Shown in pieces: positions 17,080 to 26,486 of a stretch of DNA of 64,000 bases. The DNA lies in assembly GCF_014636935.1 (NCBI RefSeq), contig NZ_BMES01000001.1:124001-188000 (forward strand). The letters run 5' to 3'. Position numbers and translations under genes: made by a program. This DNA is from Alsobacter metallidurans (GTDB lineage: Bacteria; Pseudomonadota; Alphaproteobacteria; Rhizobiales; Beijerinckiaceae). The notes beneath the pieces were generated by a model. The model ran no database searches. It was not told where the DNA came from and saw only the letters and a list, made by a program, of their open reading frames with translations. Numbering within the stretch: position 1 is the stretch's first letter; each line of letters begins with the position of its first letter.

Positions 17080-18069
17080 ATGGCGATGCGGGGCGGCTTC
17101 CGGCTTGCCTGCGTGGTGTTCGCCGGGCTCAGCCTCGGGGCGGGATTGCCGGCCGCGCAGGCGCGGGACTTCCGGGCCGCCGACAACCAGGTCGAGGGCT
17201 ATCCCACCGTTCAGGCGCTCCACCATCTCAGCAGGCTTCTGGCCGAACGGACAGGTGACCGCCTCACCATCAAGGTGTTCTCGGCCAGCCAACTCGGCGA
17301 GGAAAAGGACACCATCGAGCAGACGATGGCCGGCGCCATCGACATCAACCGCACCAACGTTGCGCCGCTGACCGCGCTTGCGCCCAAGCTGTCCGTTCTG
17401 GTGCTGCCCTTTCTGTTCCGCTCGGGAGAGCACCTGCGCAAGGTGCTCGACGGGCCGATCGGGGAGGAGCTTCTCCGGTCGCTGGAGCCAAAGGGGCTCG
17501 TTGGACTCGCCTTCTACGACTCGGGCGCGCGCTCGATCTACAACAGCGTCCGCCCGGTGCGGACCGTCGCCGACCTGAAGGGCCTGCGCATTCGCGTCCA
17601 GCAATCCGAAACCGCGATCGCGATGATCCGGGCGCTCGGCGCGGAGCCGGTGCCGTTGTCCTACGGGCAGGTCATGCCAGCGTTGACGTCCGGCCTCATC
17701 GACGGCGCCGAGAACAATTGGCCGTCCTATGTGTCGACCAACCATTTCACGGCCGCCCGCTATTACACGCTGACCGAGCACACGATTGGGCCCGAGATCC
17801 TGACCATGTCGAAGAAGGCCTGGGACGGGCTTTCGGCCAAGGACCAGGCCCTGTTCCGGGAAGCAGCCGCCGAGTCCAGCGCCTTTATGCACGAGGTCTG
17901 GACGACCTGGGAAAATCGCGCCCGCCGACAGGCCGAGGACGCCGGCAACACCATTACGACGCTGACGGACCGGGCGGGGTTCGAGGAGGCCACGCGCGAG
18001 CTGCGCGACAAGGCGCTCGCAGACCCGGTTCTACGTGAACTCGTCGAACGCATCCGGCAGGTGCAATGA
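17080..18069 (+). CDS. TRAP-type substrate-binding protein, sensor partner
   Basis: A 329-residue periplasmic protein of the DctP family. It has a signal peptide (about residues 1-29, cleavage after AQA), SASQLGEEKDTIEQTMAGAI near residue 71, the core DLKGLRIRVQQSETAIAMI and the motif YGQVMPALTSGLIDGAENN. The arginine in LRIRV is the family carboxylate ligand. No TRAP membrane genes are present; the gene overlaps a membrane histidine kinase by 4 bases (ATGA). That context suggests a ligand-presenting role for the kinase rather than uptake alone. The ligand, probably an organic acid, is inferred from the family. Confidence 0.9.
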   Translation: MAMRGGFRLACVVFAGLSLGAGLPAAQARDFRAADNQVEGYPTVQALHHLSRLLAERTGDRLTIKVFSASQLGEEKDTIEQTMAGAIDINRTNVAPLTALAPKLSVLVLPFLFRSGEHLRKVLDGPIGEELLRSLEPKGLVGLAFYDSGARSIYNSVRPVRTVADLKGLRIRVQQSETAIAMIRALGAEPVPLSYGQVMPALTSGLIDGAENNWPSYVSTNHFTAARYYTLTEHTIGPEILTMSKKAWDGLSAKDQALFREAAAESSAFMHEVWTTWENRARRQAEDAGNTITTLTDRAGFEEATRELRDKALADPVLRELVERIRQVQ

Positions 18070-20177
18070 CCGCGCCGGACCAGGCCGCCAGGGAGCCGGG
18101 CGGGCTGATCGGCCCCTCGCCCTTTGGGGCGTTCAGGCAGGCTGTCGAGCGGGTGATCCGCCGCTTTCCGATCCGCTGGCGCATCATGTCGATCGCCGGG
18201 ATCAACTCCGCCATCGTGGTGGTGCTCGCCATCGTGATCTGGGACGGCGCAAAGGTTCTGAACGCCACCTGGGCGCAACTCCTCCAGGTGCGCCAGTCCG
18301 ATCGATTGCTGCTGTCCGTGGAGGGCGAAGCCGGGCGGCTGCAGAGCCTGATCCACCGCTACTTCACGCAGCCCAACCCGGACGTGCTGGCCGAGATCGA
18401 ACGGCGCCGGGCCGCCCTGATGGGCTCTCTCAATGGCGCCGATTCGCGGGACGCCACCATCGCGCAGGAAGCCAGCGCACTGACGCGCATCACCGAGCGG
18501 CTGCTGGCCGGTTTTGACGCGCTCCGGGACGTCCGAGGCCAGATCTCGCGGATCTACGATGACGAGGTGCTGAAGTCCGCCCGTGAGATGTCGGGCCTCT
18601 ACGCCATCCTGCAGGGCGCCTCCGAGGGGCGCGGCTCGCTGGTTCTGCCGGCGCTCGGCAAATCGCGCGAGGCCTTCTCGGCGACGCTGGTGGCCGCCAA
18701 CGCCTACTATTTCTCGCTCTCCTACGACTCCGCCGAAGAAGCCTTCCGTAACATCGCGACGATCGAGAAAACCGTTCCGGTGATGCTCGACCTCGCCGAA
18801 ACGGACCTCCAGAAGCAGGCGCTGCGCAAGCTCGGCGAACGCGCCGAGACGCTGGCGGCGGGCCTCGACAGGCTGTCGGCAAGCCTCAACCTCCAGGCCC
18901 GGCTGCTGCGCGACACCATCGACCGCAGCGGCGCCGAGATGGCGCAGGCCGCCGGCGCGATCGCGCGGCGCACGGCGGAGCGCGAGATGCAGGTGCAGAA
19001 CCGCCTCGACCGCGTGCTCCGCGGCGTGTTCGTGTGGGTCGGCGTGCTCACCCTCGCGCTCGTGATCATCATCGTGGTGCTGGGCGCCGTGATCGCCCGC
19101 AGCGTCAGCGGCCCGCTGGAGGAGATCGGCGTCGCGATGGGCTCCATCGTGGCGGGCCGCTTCGACCACCATGTCCAGGGCGCGGACGCCCGCGACGAGA
19201 TCGGCCACATGGCCCGCGCCGTGGAGGTGTTCCAGAACAACGCCATCGCCAAGCAGCAGGCCGAGGCGGACCTGCGCGCCTCCAAGGAGGAAGCCGAGCG
19301 CGCGCTGGCGGATCTGCGCGACACGCAGCAGAGCCTGATCGAGGCCGAGAAGCTCGCGGCCCTCGGCGGCCTTGTCGCCGGCGTCGCGCATGAGGTCAAC
19401 AACCCGGTCGGCATCAGCCTCACGGTGGCGTCCGCACTGGCCGAGCGCTGCAAGAATTTCGCGGGCGAACTCGAAAGCGGGCAGCTGCGCCGCTCGCAGC
19501 TCGCCGCCTTCGTGGACCAGAACCGCGACGCCGCCCGCCAGCTCGTCGCCAACCTGCAGCGCGCCGGCGACCTCATCCAGTCGTTCAAGCAGGTCGCGGT
19601 GGACCGGAGCCACGCCGACCGTCGCGTGTTCGATCTGCGCGCCGCCACGGAGGACATCCTCGCCAGCCTGCGGCCGGGGCTCAAGCTGCGCCGGCTCGCT
19701 CTGGTGGTCGACATCCCGGACGGCATCCAGATGGACGGCGACGCCGGCGCCTACGGGCAAGTGCTCACCAACCTGTTCCTGAACACCGTCACGCACGCCT
19801 TCGCAGACCAGTCGGGCGGCCACATCAGCATCGTCGGCCGGCCGCGCGGGTCCGAATATGTCGAGATTCATTTCTCGGATGACGGCCGCGGCATGCCCGG
19901 CGAGGTGATGCGGCAGGCCTTTGACCCCTTCTTCACCACCCGGCGCGGCCAGGGCGGCACCGGGCTGGGCCTGCACATCGTCTACAACGTGGTCACGCAA
20001 CGCCTCGGCGGCCGCATCACGCTGTCCTCCGTGGAGGGCCACGGAACCACCTTCGTGCTCGTGCTGCCCCGGGTTGCGCCCGGCGATGCGCCGGCCAGGA
20101 CCCCAGCGACTCCGCCAGTTGCCGAAATCTCCAGAGCGGCCGGCGCCGACACGCCCCAGGACATTCTCCATGGCTGA
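18066..20177 (+). CDS. Membrane sensor histidine kinase with HAMP domain
   Basis: A 703-residue inner-membrane kinase. A first hydrophobic segment lies at about residues 40-60, followed by a roughly 260-residue helical periplasmic domain, a second segment near 320-342, HAMP (about 345-395), a coiled linker, and a dimerisation domain with H442 in AHEVNNPVGI. The ATPase domain has N (LFLNTVTHA), DDGRGMPGE, the F box DPFFTTR and GGTGLGL. This is a complete kinase. The HEVNNP motif is typical of kinases that pair with TRAP systems such as DctB-like ones. It is translationally coupled to both neighbours, and the large periplasmic region could dock the TRAP protein. Confidence 0.95.
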   Translation: MTAPDQAAREPGGLIGPSPFGAFRQAVERVIRRFPIRWRIMSIAGINSAIVVVLAIVIWDGAKVLNATWAQLLQVRQSDRLLLSVEGEAGRLQSLIHRYFTQPNPDVLAEIERRRAALMGSLNGADSRDATIAQEASALTRITERLLAGFDALRDVRGQISRIYDDEVLKSAREMSGLYAILQGASEGRGSLVLPALGKSREAFSATLVAANAYYFSLSYDSAEEAFRNIATIEKTVPVMLDLAETDLQKQALRKLGERAETLAAGLDRLSASLNLQARLLRDTIDRSGAEMAQAAGAIARRTAEREMQVQNRLDRVLRGVFVWVGVLTLALVIIIVVLGAVIARSVSGPLEEIGVAMGSIVAGRFDHHVQGADARDEIGHMARAVEVFQNNAIAKQQAEADLRASKEEAERALADLRDTQQSLIEAEKLAALGGLVAGVAHEVNNPVGISLTVASALAERCKNFAGELESGQLRRSQLAAFVDQNRDAARQLVANLQRAGDLIQSFKQVAVDRSHADRRVFDLRAATEDILASLRPGLKLRRLALVVDIPDGIQMDGDAGAYGQVLTNLFLNTVTHAFADQSGGHISIVGRPRGSEYVEIHFSDDGRGMPGEVMRQAFDPFFTTRRGQGGTGLGLHIVYNVVTQRLGGRITLSSVEGHGTTFVLVLPRVAPGDAPARTPATPPVAEISRAAGADTPQDILHG

Positions 20178-21927
20178 TTCCGAAGACCTGCTCACCTTCC
20201 TCGACGAACCCGAAAGCCTCGCGCCGGCGCGAGACCGGCGCGCCCGCTGCTGGAAGGTCGCGGTGATCGACGACGACGACGCCGTGCACGAGGGCACCCG
20301 CTTCGCGCTCGCCGACTACGAGCTCGCCGGCATGGGGCTGGAGATCCTCTCGGCCCATTCGGCCGCCGAGGGCCGCGAACTCATGCGCCAGCACCCCGAT
20401 ATTGCGGCCGTGCTGCTGGACGTCGTGATGGAAAGCGAAACGGCCGGCCTCGAACTGGTGGATTTCATCCGCCGCGACCTCGGCAACGAGATGATCCGCA
20501 TCATCCTGCGCACCGGCCAGCCCGGCCAGGCCCCCGAAAAGCGCGTGATCCTCGACTACGACATCAACGACTACAAGGCCAAGACCGAGCTCACGGCCGA
20601 CAAGCTCTTCACGTCGCTCACAGCGGCGCTGCGCTCCTACCAGCAAATCCAGCGCATGGAGGAGACCCGCCGGGGCCTCGAGATCATCGTCGACGCCGCA
20701 TCGACGCTGTTCGACTTCAAGTCCATGCAGCGCCTCGCCGAGGGCGTGCTGACGCAGATCGGATCCCTCCTCAACGTGGACTGCGCCGGCATCCTCGTTT
20801 TGCGGGACTCGGGCGCAACGGAGGGCGGCGTCTCCGTGCTGGCCGGGTCGGGCTGCTACGAACAGTACGTCCGCCAGGGCGTGACCTCGCTCGACCCCGA
20901 GGTCCGCGGCCTCGTGGAGCACGCCTTCACGTGCGGGCGCACCGAATATCTGCCGCGGCACTTCCTGATCTATATCCGCACCGCGAGCGGCCGCGAGGTC
21001 GTGGTGCTGCTGGACACCAGCCAGGAGCTGTCGGCGACCAACAGGGCGCTCGTGGAAGTGTTCTGCAGCCGCCTCAGCATCGCGTTCGACAACGTGCTGC
21101 TCTACCAGCAATTGCAGGACGCCAACGCGTTGCTGGACGACCGCGTCAAGCAGCGCACCCGCGAGCTCACCTCCGCCAACCAGCGCCTCGAAGCCCAGTG
21201 GGCGCGCCTGCGCCGCGCCAACGCGTTTCAGAGCGAGCTGCTCGGCACTGTCGCGCACGACCTCAAGAATCCGCTCAGCGTCATCCTGGGACGAACCGAG
21301 ATCCTGTCCGACGTCGCGGGGCGCGAGCCCTTGCAGAAAGCCGCGGTCGAGACCCAGGTGGAGCATATCCGCAAGTCGGCGCGCTATCTCACCACCCTGG
21401 TGGACCGTCTCATCACGGACGCGATGACGGACGCTCTGGACATCAGCATCCGGTTGGAGACGCACGATCTCGCCGACATCATCCGGCGCGTCGCCGAGGC
21501 CAACCGGCCCTTGGCCGAGCGCAAGGGCCAGATCATCGACATCGACGTGGAAGCCGCCCTCCCGGCCCGCATCGATCCCGACCGGCTCGAGGAAGCGGTC
21601 GACAACCTCGTCAGCAACGCGGTGAAATACTCCCCCATGGGCGAGCGCATCCTGGTTTCGGCCCATCTGGAGGGCGACGAGGCCGTGATCCGCGTCCGCG
21701 ACAACGGCCCGGGTCTCTCCAGCGAGGACGTCGGCCGCCTGTTCGGCCGCTTCCAGCGACTATCCGCCAAGCCGACCGCGGGCGAAGGCTCCACGGGCCT
21801 CGGCCTCTGGATCGCCAAGCGCATCGTCGACCTGCATGACGGGCGCATCGAGGCGCTCAGCGATGGGCCCGCGAGGGGCAGCACCTTCCAGTTGAGCCTG
21901 CCCATTCGCCGGGGCGACGCCACATGA
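20170..21927 (+). CDS. Receiver-DUF3369-histidine kinase hybrid
   Basis: A 585-residue cytoplasmic signalling protein. It starts with a receiver domain (acidic cluster DDDD near residues 37-40, phospho-acceptor D84 in LLDVV), then a DUF3369 domain (about 180-325, with the family-like GCYEQYVRQG), a coiled coil and a kinase module with H363 in AHDLKNPLSVIL, N box DNLVSNAVKYS, DNGPGLSSEDV and GSTGLGLWIAK. It has no membrane segment. It overlaps the upstream kinase by 8 bases and the downstream cyclase gene by 4 bases. The likely flow is membrane kinase, this receiver, then its own kinase output to the receiver-cyclase. Confidence 0.94.
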   Translation: MADSEDLLTFLDEPESLAPARDRRARCWKVAVIDDDDAVHEGTRFALADYELAGMGLEILSAHSAAEGRELMRQHPDIAAVLLDVVMESETAGLELVDFIRRDLGNEMIRIILRTGQPGQAPEKRVILDYDINDYKAKTELTADKLFTSLTAALRSYQQIQRMEETRRGLEIIVDAASTLFDFKSMQRLAEGVLTQIGSLLNVDCAGILVLRDSGATEGGVSVLAGSGCYEQYVRQGVTSLDPEVRGLVEHAFTCGRTEYLPRHFLIYIRTASGREVVVLLDTSQELSATNRALVEVFCSRLSIAFDNVLLYQQLQDANALLDDRVKQRTRELTSANQRLEAQWARLRRANAFQSELLGTVAHDLKNPLSVILGRTEILSDVAGREPLQKAAVETQVEHIRKSARYLTTLVDRLITDAMTDALDISIRLETHDLADIIRRVAEANRPLAERKGQIIDIDVEAALPARIDPDRLEEAVDNLVSNAVKYSPMGERILVSAHLEGDEAVIRVRDNGPGLSSEDVGRLFGRFQRLSAKPTAGEGSTGLGLWIAKRIVDLHDGRIEALSDGPARGSTFQLSLPIRRGDAT

Positions 21928-22835
21928 GCCAGGCCCAACACATCGTCGTGGTCGACGACGAGGCTCCGGCCCGCGAGATGGTGGGCGACTACCTGCGCAT
22001 GCAGGGCTTCGAGGTGACCCTGTGCGACGGCGGCGGCTCGCTGCGCTCCGTTCTGGTGAGCCGGCCGGCGGACCTCGTGGTGCTGGACCTCAACATGCCG
22101 ACCGAGGATGGCCTGTCGATCCTGCGCTGGGTCAAGCAAACCTTTCCGACGCCCGTGATCATGCTCACCGCCACGGCAAGCTCCATTGACCGCGTCATCG
22201 GCCTCGAAATGGGGGCGGACGACTATGTGTCGAAGCCGTGCGAGCTGCGCGAGCTGCTCGCCCGCATCCGCTCCGTTCTGCGCCGGCAGAAATGGGCGCG
22301 CAACGCCCAGTCCGGCCGGCGGCTCGCCGCCATCGTGTCGCTGGATTTCGTCAGCTATGGCCGGTTCATCCACGAGGACGAGCCCGCAACGCTTGCGGCC
22401 ATCGACCGTATTTTCGGGCAGGTGATGACGCCCACCATCGCGCAACGGCGCGGCACGCTGTTCAAGGTGCTGGGCGACGGCGCGCTGGTCGAGTTCCAGA
22501 GCGCCGTGGACGCGGTGGAGTGGTCGGTGGCCTTTCAGGAATCCGTGCTGGCCGACCCCGCCTCGCGGCTTGCGGGCGGCGACATCCGCTTTCGCATCGG
22601 CATCGCGGCTGGCGAAGTCGTGTTCAAGCACGCCGACCGCTTCGGCGAGACGGTCACGATCGCGGTCCGGATCCAGGAGATCGCCGAGCCCGGGGCCATC
22701 GCGCTGACCGACATCGTCCGGCAGTTCGTTCGCGGCAGGGTCGATGCGCCGCTCCAGGATGCGGGCTCGCGCGTGCTCAAGAACGTCGAGGAACCCATGC
22801 GGATCTGGCTTTGGTCGCCCGGCGCCTCATCGTGA
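21924..22835 (+). CDS. Response regulator with class III nucleotide cyclase output
   Basis: A 303-residue protein. Residues 5-120 are a receiver domain (D11-D12, phospho-acceptor D55, T82, K104). Residues 133-303 are a class III adenylate/guanylate cyclase homology domain. Metal ligands D141 (LDFVSYGR) and D185 (LGDGAL), K181 and R249 are present, but the residue at the usual transition-state asparagine (VNxAxR) is T245 (VTIAVR). Activity may therefore be low or altered, or the domain may only bind nucleotide. It is the last gene of the four-gene signalling operon and would turn the phosphorelay into a cyclic nucleotide signal if active. Confidence 0.9.
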   Translation: MSQAQHIVVVDDEAPAREMVGDYLRMQGFEVTLCDGGGSLRSVLVSRPADLVVLDLNMPTEDGLSILRWVKQTFPTPVIMLTATASSIDRVIGLEMGADDYVSKPCELRELLARIRSVLRRQKWARNAQSGRRLAAIVSLDFVSYGRFIHEDEPATLAAIDRIFGQVMTPTIAQRRGTLFKVLGDGALVEFQSAVDAVEWSVAFQESVLADPASRLAGGDIRFRIGIAAGEVVFKHADRFGETVTIAVRIQEIAEPGAIALTDIVRQFVRGRVDAPLQDAGSRVLKNVEEPMRIWLWSPGASS

Positions 22836-22871
22836 GGACAACGAGCCGCAATTGAGGCTACAACTAGGACG

Positions 22872-22887
22872 TGTGAACACGTTCACA
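22872..22887 (+). promoter_or_regulatory. Operator-like inverted repeat upstream of the PotD-like gene
   Basis: TGTGAAC (22872-22878) and GTTCACA (22881-22887) form a perfect 7-bp inverted repeat with a 2-nt centre, 70 bases upstream of the binding-protein start. The shape is like operators of LacI-type or similar dimeric regulators. No regulator gene adjoins it. Confidence 0.55.
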
Positions 22888-22957
22888 GACAGGCGGCCGC
22901 GACCTGCGCAAAGGTCCCGCCCGTCCGCCACTCGCGGTTCTCGTTTCGGAGCGACCG

Positions 22958-24097
22958 ATGACCGACGCCGCACCCCTGCTGACGCGACGGGCCGCCCTGC
23001 GGCTCGCGGTCGTTGGCGTGGCGGCCCCGGCAATCCTGCGCGCCAGCGACGCGCTCTCGACGTCGGGGCGCATGCAGGTTTATGCCTGGTCGGATTTCTT
23101 CGACAAGAACACGATCCTGGCCGATTTCGAGGCGCGCACCGGCGTGGCCGTCGAACTCTCGACCTTCGGGTCCAACGAGGAGCTCGAGGCCCGGCTCACC
23201 GCCACCAAGGGCCGCGGCTATGACCTCGTGTTTCCCTCCGTCGATACGGCTCCCAACTACTACGCGTTGAACCTGCTGCAGCCCATCGACGAGCGCCGCT
23301 TCACGGGCGACCGCGTGATCCCGTCCATCTATCGCACCTCCGTAAGTCTGGGGGCGACGCATCGGGGTCGGCGCTACCTGATCCCGTTCGATTGGGGTAC
23401 CGAAGGCATCACATACGACTCGCGGCGGTTCCCGGTGCGGTCCGGGGAACTGTCCTACGGCATGGTGTGGGACACGGCGCACGGCAAACGGGCGCTGATC
23501 CGCCCGAAGTCGGCGCTCACCGGCGTGGCGCTCCATCTGGACGCCACCGGGCGTGAGCGGTCGAACCGCGGCATGGATATGTACCGCAGCGAGGACGATT
23601 GCCGCCGCGTCATGGAAGCCTGCCTGCGCTTCATGGCCGAGCGGCGCGGCGCCATCGCGGCGCGCTGGAACGACGCCGCGGAGGCCACGCGCGGCTTCAC
23701 GCATGCGGGATGCGTGATCGGGCAGACCTGGGACAGCACGGGCGTGCTCCTAAACCGAACCGTAGGGCCGCAATGGCGCTACGGCATGCCCAAGGAGGGC
23801 GGGCTAGGCTGGACGGACACCATCGCGATCCCGTCCGGGGCCGCCAATCTCGACCAGGCCTACGCGCTGATCGATCACCTCATGCGACCCGAAACAGGCG
23901 CGAAATTCGCCGAGGCGACGGGCTACAACAGCTGCGCGGCGGGCGCGGAGGCATTTCTGTCGCCGCTCGCCAAAACGTCGTTCGAGATGATTTATCCGAG
24001 TTCAGCCACGATCGAGGACATCTGGTGGTGGCCGATGCAGACCGGCTTCTTCAAAGCGCTGCGCGCCGAATACGCCGAGAAGATCGCTGCGCTCTGA
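22958..24097 (+). CDS. Orphan PotD-like ABC substrate-binding protein
   Basis: A 379-residue extracellular binding protein of the spermidine/putrescine (PotD) type. The N-terminus LTRRAALRLAVVGVAAPAIL is a twin-arginine-like signal. The mature part starts with MQVYAWSDFFDKNTILADFE, as in PotD/PotF, and includes YDLVFPSVDTA, LIPFDWGTEGITYD and the late QTWDSTGVLL, GWTDTIAIPSGA and WWPMQTGFF segments. No permease or ATPase gene is nearby. It may serve a transporter encoded elsewhere or act as a sensor partner. The polyamine ligand is inferred from family only. Confidence 0.85.
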   Translation: MTDAAPLLTRRAALRLAVVGVAAPAILRASDALSTSGRMQVYAWSDFFDKNTILADFEARTGVAVELSTFGSNEELEARLTATKGRGYDLVFPSVDTAPNYYALNLLQPIDERRFTGDRVIPSIYRTSVSLGATHRGRRYLIPFDWGTEGITYDSRRFPVRSGELSYGMVWDTAHGKRALIRPKSALTGVALHLDATGRERSNRGMDMYRSEDDCRRVMEACLRFMAERRGAIAARWNDAAEATRGFTHAGCVIGQTWDSTGVLLNRTVGPQWRYGMPKEGGLGWTDTIAIPSGAANLDQAYALIDHLMRPETGAKFAEATGYNSCAAGAEAFLSPLAKTSFEMIYPSSATIEDIWWWPMQTGFFKALRAEYAEKIAAL

Positions 24098-24210
24098 CGC
24101 GAAGGCGATCGCTCTGTCTCAAGCCTGTGAGCTGGCCGTGCGTGTCCTCGATCTCTTCACCGTCCTCTCCGGGATCTTCCCGGGAATCCACGCGCTGGGC
24201 TGCAGCGTGA

Positions 24211-24233
24211 ATGGCCGGGAAAAGCCCGGCCAT
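24211..24233. repeat. REP-like hairpin after the PotD-like gene
   Basis: ATGGCCGGG and CCCGGCCAT form a perfect 9-bp stem around AAAAG, followed by GACGG. The sequence looks like a short dispersed palindromic element common in intergenic DNA of Hyphomicrobiales. It lies in the 211-base gap between convergent genes and may also act as a terminator. I saw no second copy in this window. Confidence 0.5.
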
Positions 24234-24308
24234 GACGGAGAGAGCCGGCCAAACGGCCGTGCTGCCGGTGTTCGCACCACTGCGGCCTGAGCCGCCCGGC
24301 GGCGTCGA

Positions 24309-24617
24309 TCAGCGACGGCCGTGCAGGATGGTCGCGAGCGCGAAGCCGGCGAACGCCGCCACCGCGAGCGCCCCGATCGGGTTGGCCTGAACCTGCCGGT
24401 GCAGCAGGGCCGCGCCTTCGCCCAGCGATTCAGGAGCCCGGTCCGCCATGTCGCGCACCGTGTCCTTGGCGCGGCCATAGGCGTTCTGGGCCGCCCCGGT
24501 CGCCTGGTCGGCGAGGCCGCGGGCCTGCGTCCCTACGTCGCCCGTCAGCCGGCCGGCGGCGTCTTCCACCTTGCCGGCGATGTTGGTGACCGTTCCAGCC
24601 ACGCGATCCGTGTCCAT
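24309..24617 (-). CDS. CsbD-like stress protein with C-terminal membrane anchor
   Basis: A 102-residue protein. The N-terminal part (GTVTNIAGKVEDAAGRLTGD then QARGLADQATGAAQNAYGRAKD) is a CsbD-like repeat region, known from general stress proteins. Residues 79-98 form one hydrophobic helix (IGALAVAAFAGFALATIL) followed by RR, so it is probably tail-anchored in the inner membrane. The gene is followed by the first chemoreceptor on its upstream side but the 74-base gap and different role suggest separate transcription. Function beyond stress association is not known. Confidence 0.85.
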   Translation of the reverse strand: MDTDRVAGTVTNIAGKVEDAAGRLTGDVGTQARGLADQATGAAQNAYGRAKDTVRDMADRAPESLGEGAALLHRQVQANPIGALAVAAFAGFALATILHGRR

Positions 24618-24691
24618 GCGTTCCTCGTTGTTCCGTCAAGCCCCCGCTGGGCTGGCAACGCGAGGTGGTCGGGTCGGTTCCACCGGGCCGG

Positions 24692-26407
24692 TCAGGCGGC
24701 TTCCAACGTCTGGAAGAAGCGCTCGACCTCTTCGCGCATTGCGACCGCCTGGGAGTCGATCTCCCGCACGGCGGCCAGAAACGCGCCGGCGCTGGACGCG
24801 CTTTCAAACGACGAGCCGTCAACGTCTTCGGCCAGCCGCACCATTGCCTCCGCACCGTCCGCCGTGGAGCGAATGGACGCCGCGATGCTCGCGGTGGCGC
24901 TGCGCTGCTGATCCGCCGTCACCGCGATGGCGGTTGAGATCTGGTCCACCTGCGCGATCTTGCTCTGGATCGCGTTAAGCGCGAGCGCCGATCCCGCGCC
25001 GGCGCGCTGGATGGCGTCGATCTGCTCGGCGATCTCGGCCGTGGCGCGGGCTGTCTGGGCTGCGAGCGACTTCACCTCCGCGGCCACCACCGCGAAGCCG
25101 CGCCCTGCCTCGCCGGCGCGCGCCGCCTCGATGGTGGCGTTCAGCGCCAGGAGGTTGGTCTGCCCGGCGATCTCGCCGATCACCTGGACGACGCCCCCCA
25201 CCCGGCTCGAGATGCTCGCGAGCTCGTCCACGGCTGCGCCCGTCTGGCGCGCCGTCTCCACCGTCTGGCGCACAACCGCGGCCGACTCGACGATGCGTCG
25301 CTCGATGTCCTCCACCGACCGCGACAACTGCTCGGCCGCCGCCGCCGCCAGCGAAACCTCCTCGGCGGTCCGCCGCGAGGAAGCCGCCATGCTTTCGCTC
25401 CCTTGCCGGGACCGCGTGGAGGCGGCCGTCATGGTGCCGGCGGACGCCGCCAGGTTGGCCACCATGTCGCCAATTTCGTTGATCCAGGCCCGGAGCCGCT
25501 GGTCGAACGCCGCAACCCGATCGCGAACGGCGGCCTGCCGCCGCAAGACTGCTTCGCGGTCGTCGCGGTTCTTCAACTCGGCCACGAGGTCATTGTTGCG
25601 CTTCACGGCGTCCCGCAGCACTTCCAGCGCGCGCGCCATCTCGCCGATCTCGTCCGCCCGGTCCAGCGGCGGCAATGTCACGGACGTATCCCCCTGTGCG
25701 AGCCGCTTCATGATCTGGGTGAGGTTCGTGATCGGATCGGCAATGACCTGCACGCTCAGAAAAAACGACAGGCCTCCGGCCGTCAGCACGCACGTGATCG
25801 CAATCAGGGTGACGAGGGCCTGCATGGAGCGGATTTCGTCTGCCGCCGCCTTGCCGGAGGACCACATGTGCTCCTCTGAATTCGTCTTCAAGGCCGTGAG
25901 CGCCTCGGTCAATTGTTCTCGGATATTGCGGTTCTGGCCTGTATTGCCTGCTTGCCTCACGCCGTCGAGGTTGCCGGCCTCCGCCATCTCGAGCAGCTTT
26001 TTCCGGAACACCACAAATTCGGCGATGCCCTTGCGGATCCCGCCTTCCGCCAGGGCGACCCGGTTGTCGGTCCAAGCGAGATCCATGCTCTCGATCTCGG
26101 TGAGGGCCGCACGCAGGCCGCGAACGAAACGCTGGGCCTCGCCGGGGCTCTGCGCGAGATAGAGCCCGCGCGATTCCATCACGGCCCGGTGCACCAGGTT
26201 GTCCAGCCGTTCGGCGGAAAGACTCTCGCGCACCACGACGCGCAAGGAGGGAAACAACGCGCCGACCTGCCGGGTGGACAATACCGCATGCATCGCGATC
26301 GTGAGCGCGACGGCGCCGAGGAGCGACATCGCGAACAGGATCTTCAACTTGATCGAGAGCCGGAAAAGCATCGGTCGTGAAGCCGCCGCATCGGAGGAAA
26401 GCTTCAC
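24692..26407 (-). CDS. Methyl-accepting chemotaxis protein 1
   Basis: A 571-residue chemoreceptor. It has a first transmembrane helix (about residues 17-40), a helical periplasmic sensor of about 150 residues, a second helix near 195-217, HAMP (about 218-270) and a signalling domain with the hairpin tip [20 protein letters not shown] and [15 protein letters not shown]. The start is either the GTG at 26407, which lies in an inverted repeat and follows AAGG, or the ATG at 26371 ([15 protein letters not shown]), 12 residues in. The GTG form is given here with low certainty. The ligand is unknown, and no binding protein gene adjoins it. Confidence 0.9.
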   Translation of the reverse strand: MKLSSDAAASRPMLFRLSIKLKILFAMSLLGAVALTIAMHAVLSTRQVGALFPSLRVVVRESLSAERLDNLVHRAVMESRGLYLAQSPGEAQRFVRGLRAALTEIESMDLAWTDNRVALAEGGIRKGIAEFVVFRKKLLEMAEAGNLDGVRQAGNTGQNRNIREQLTEALTALKTNSEEHMWSSGKAAADEIRSMQALVTLIAITCVLTAGGLSFFLSVQVIADPITNLTQIMKRLAQGDTSVTLPPLDRADEIGEMARALEVLRDAVKRNNDLVAELKNRDDREAVLRRQAAVRDRVAAFDQRLRAWINEIGDMVANLAASAGTMTAASTRSRQGSESMAASSRRTAEEVSLAAAAAEQLSRSVEDIERRIVESAAVVRQTVETARQTGAAVDELASISSRVGGVVQVIGEIAGQTNLLALNATIEAARAGEAGRGFAVVAAEVKSLAAQTARATAEIAEQIDAIQRAGAGSALALNAIQSKIAQVDQISTAIAVTADQQRSATASIAASIRSTADGAEAMVRLAEDVDGSSFESASSAGAFLAAVREIDSQAVAMREEVERFFQTLEAA

Positions 26408-26421
26408 AACCTTAAGTTGTG
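26405..26421 (-). promoter_or_regulatory. Inverted repeat at the start of chemoreceptor 1
   Basis: CACAAC (26405-26410) and GTTGTG (26416-26421) flank CTTAA. The repeat covers the candidate GTG start of the chemoreceptor gene. It contains the sequence TAAGTTG, also found in the inverted repeat upstream of the Cache/chemoreceptor 3 pair at 39766-39782. Confidence 0.4.
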
Positions 26422-26486
26422 GTTCTTAACGATACGGTAGCGACGACGCTTGTTTGGGCGCGGGGTGCTGTTTCGCCCCTCGGTCG

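Noticed and set aside
17763-20297. An 844-codon minus-strand frame opposite the histidine kinase
   Set aside because: Same reason: low-complexity antisense product, whereas the + strand kinase is complete.
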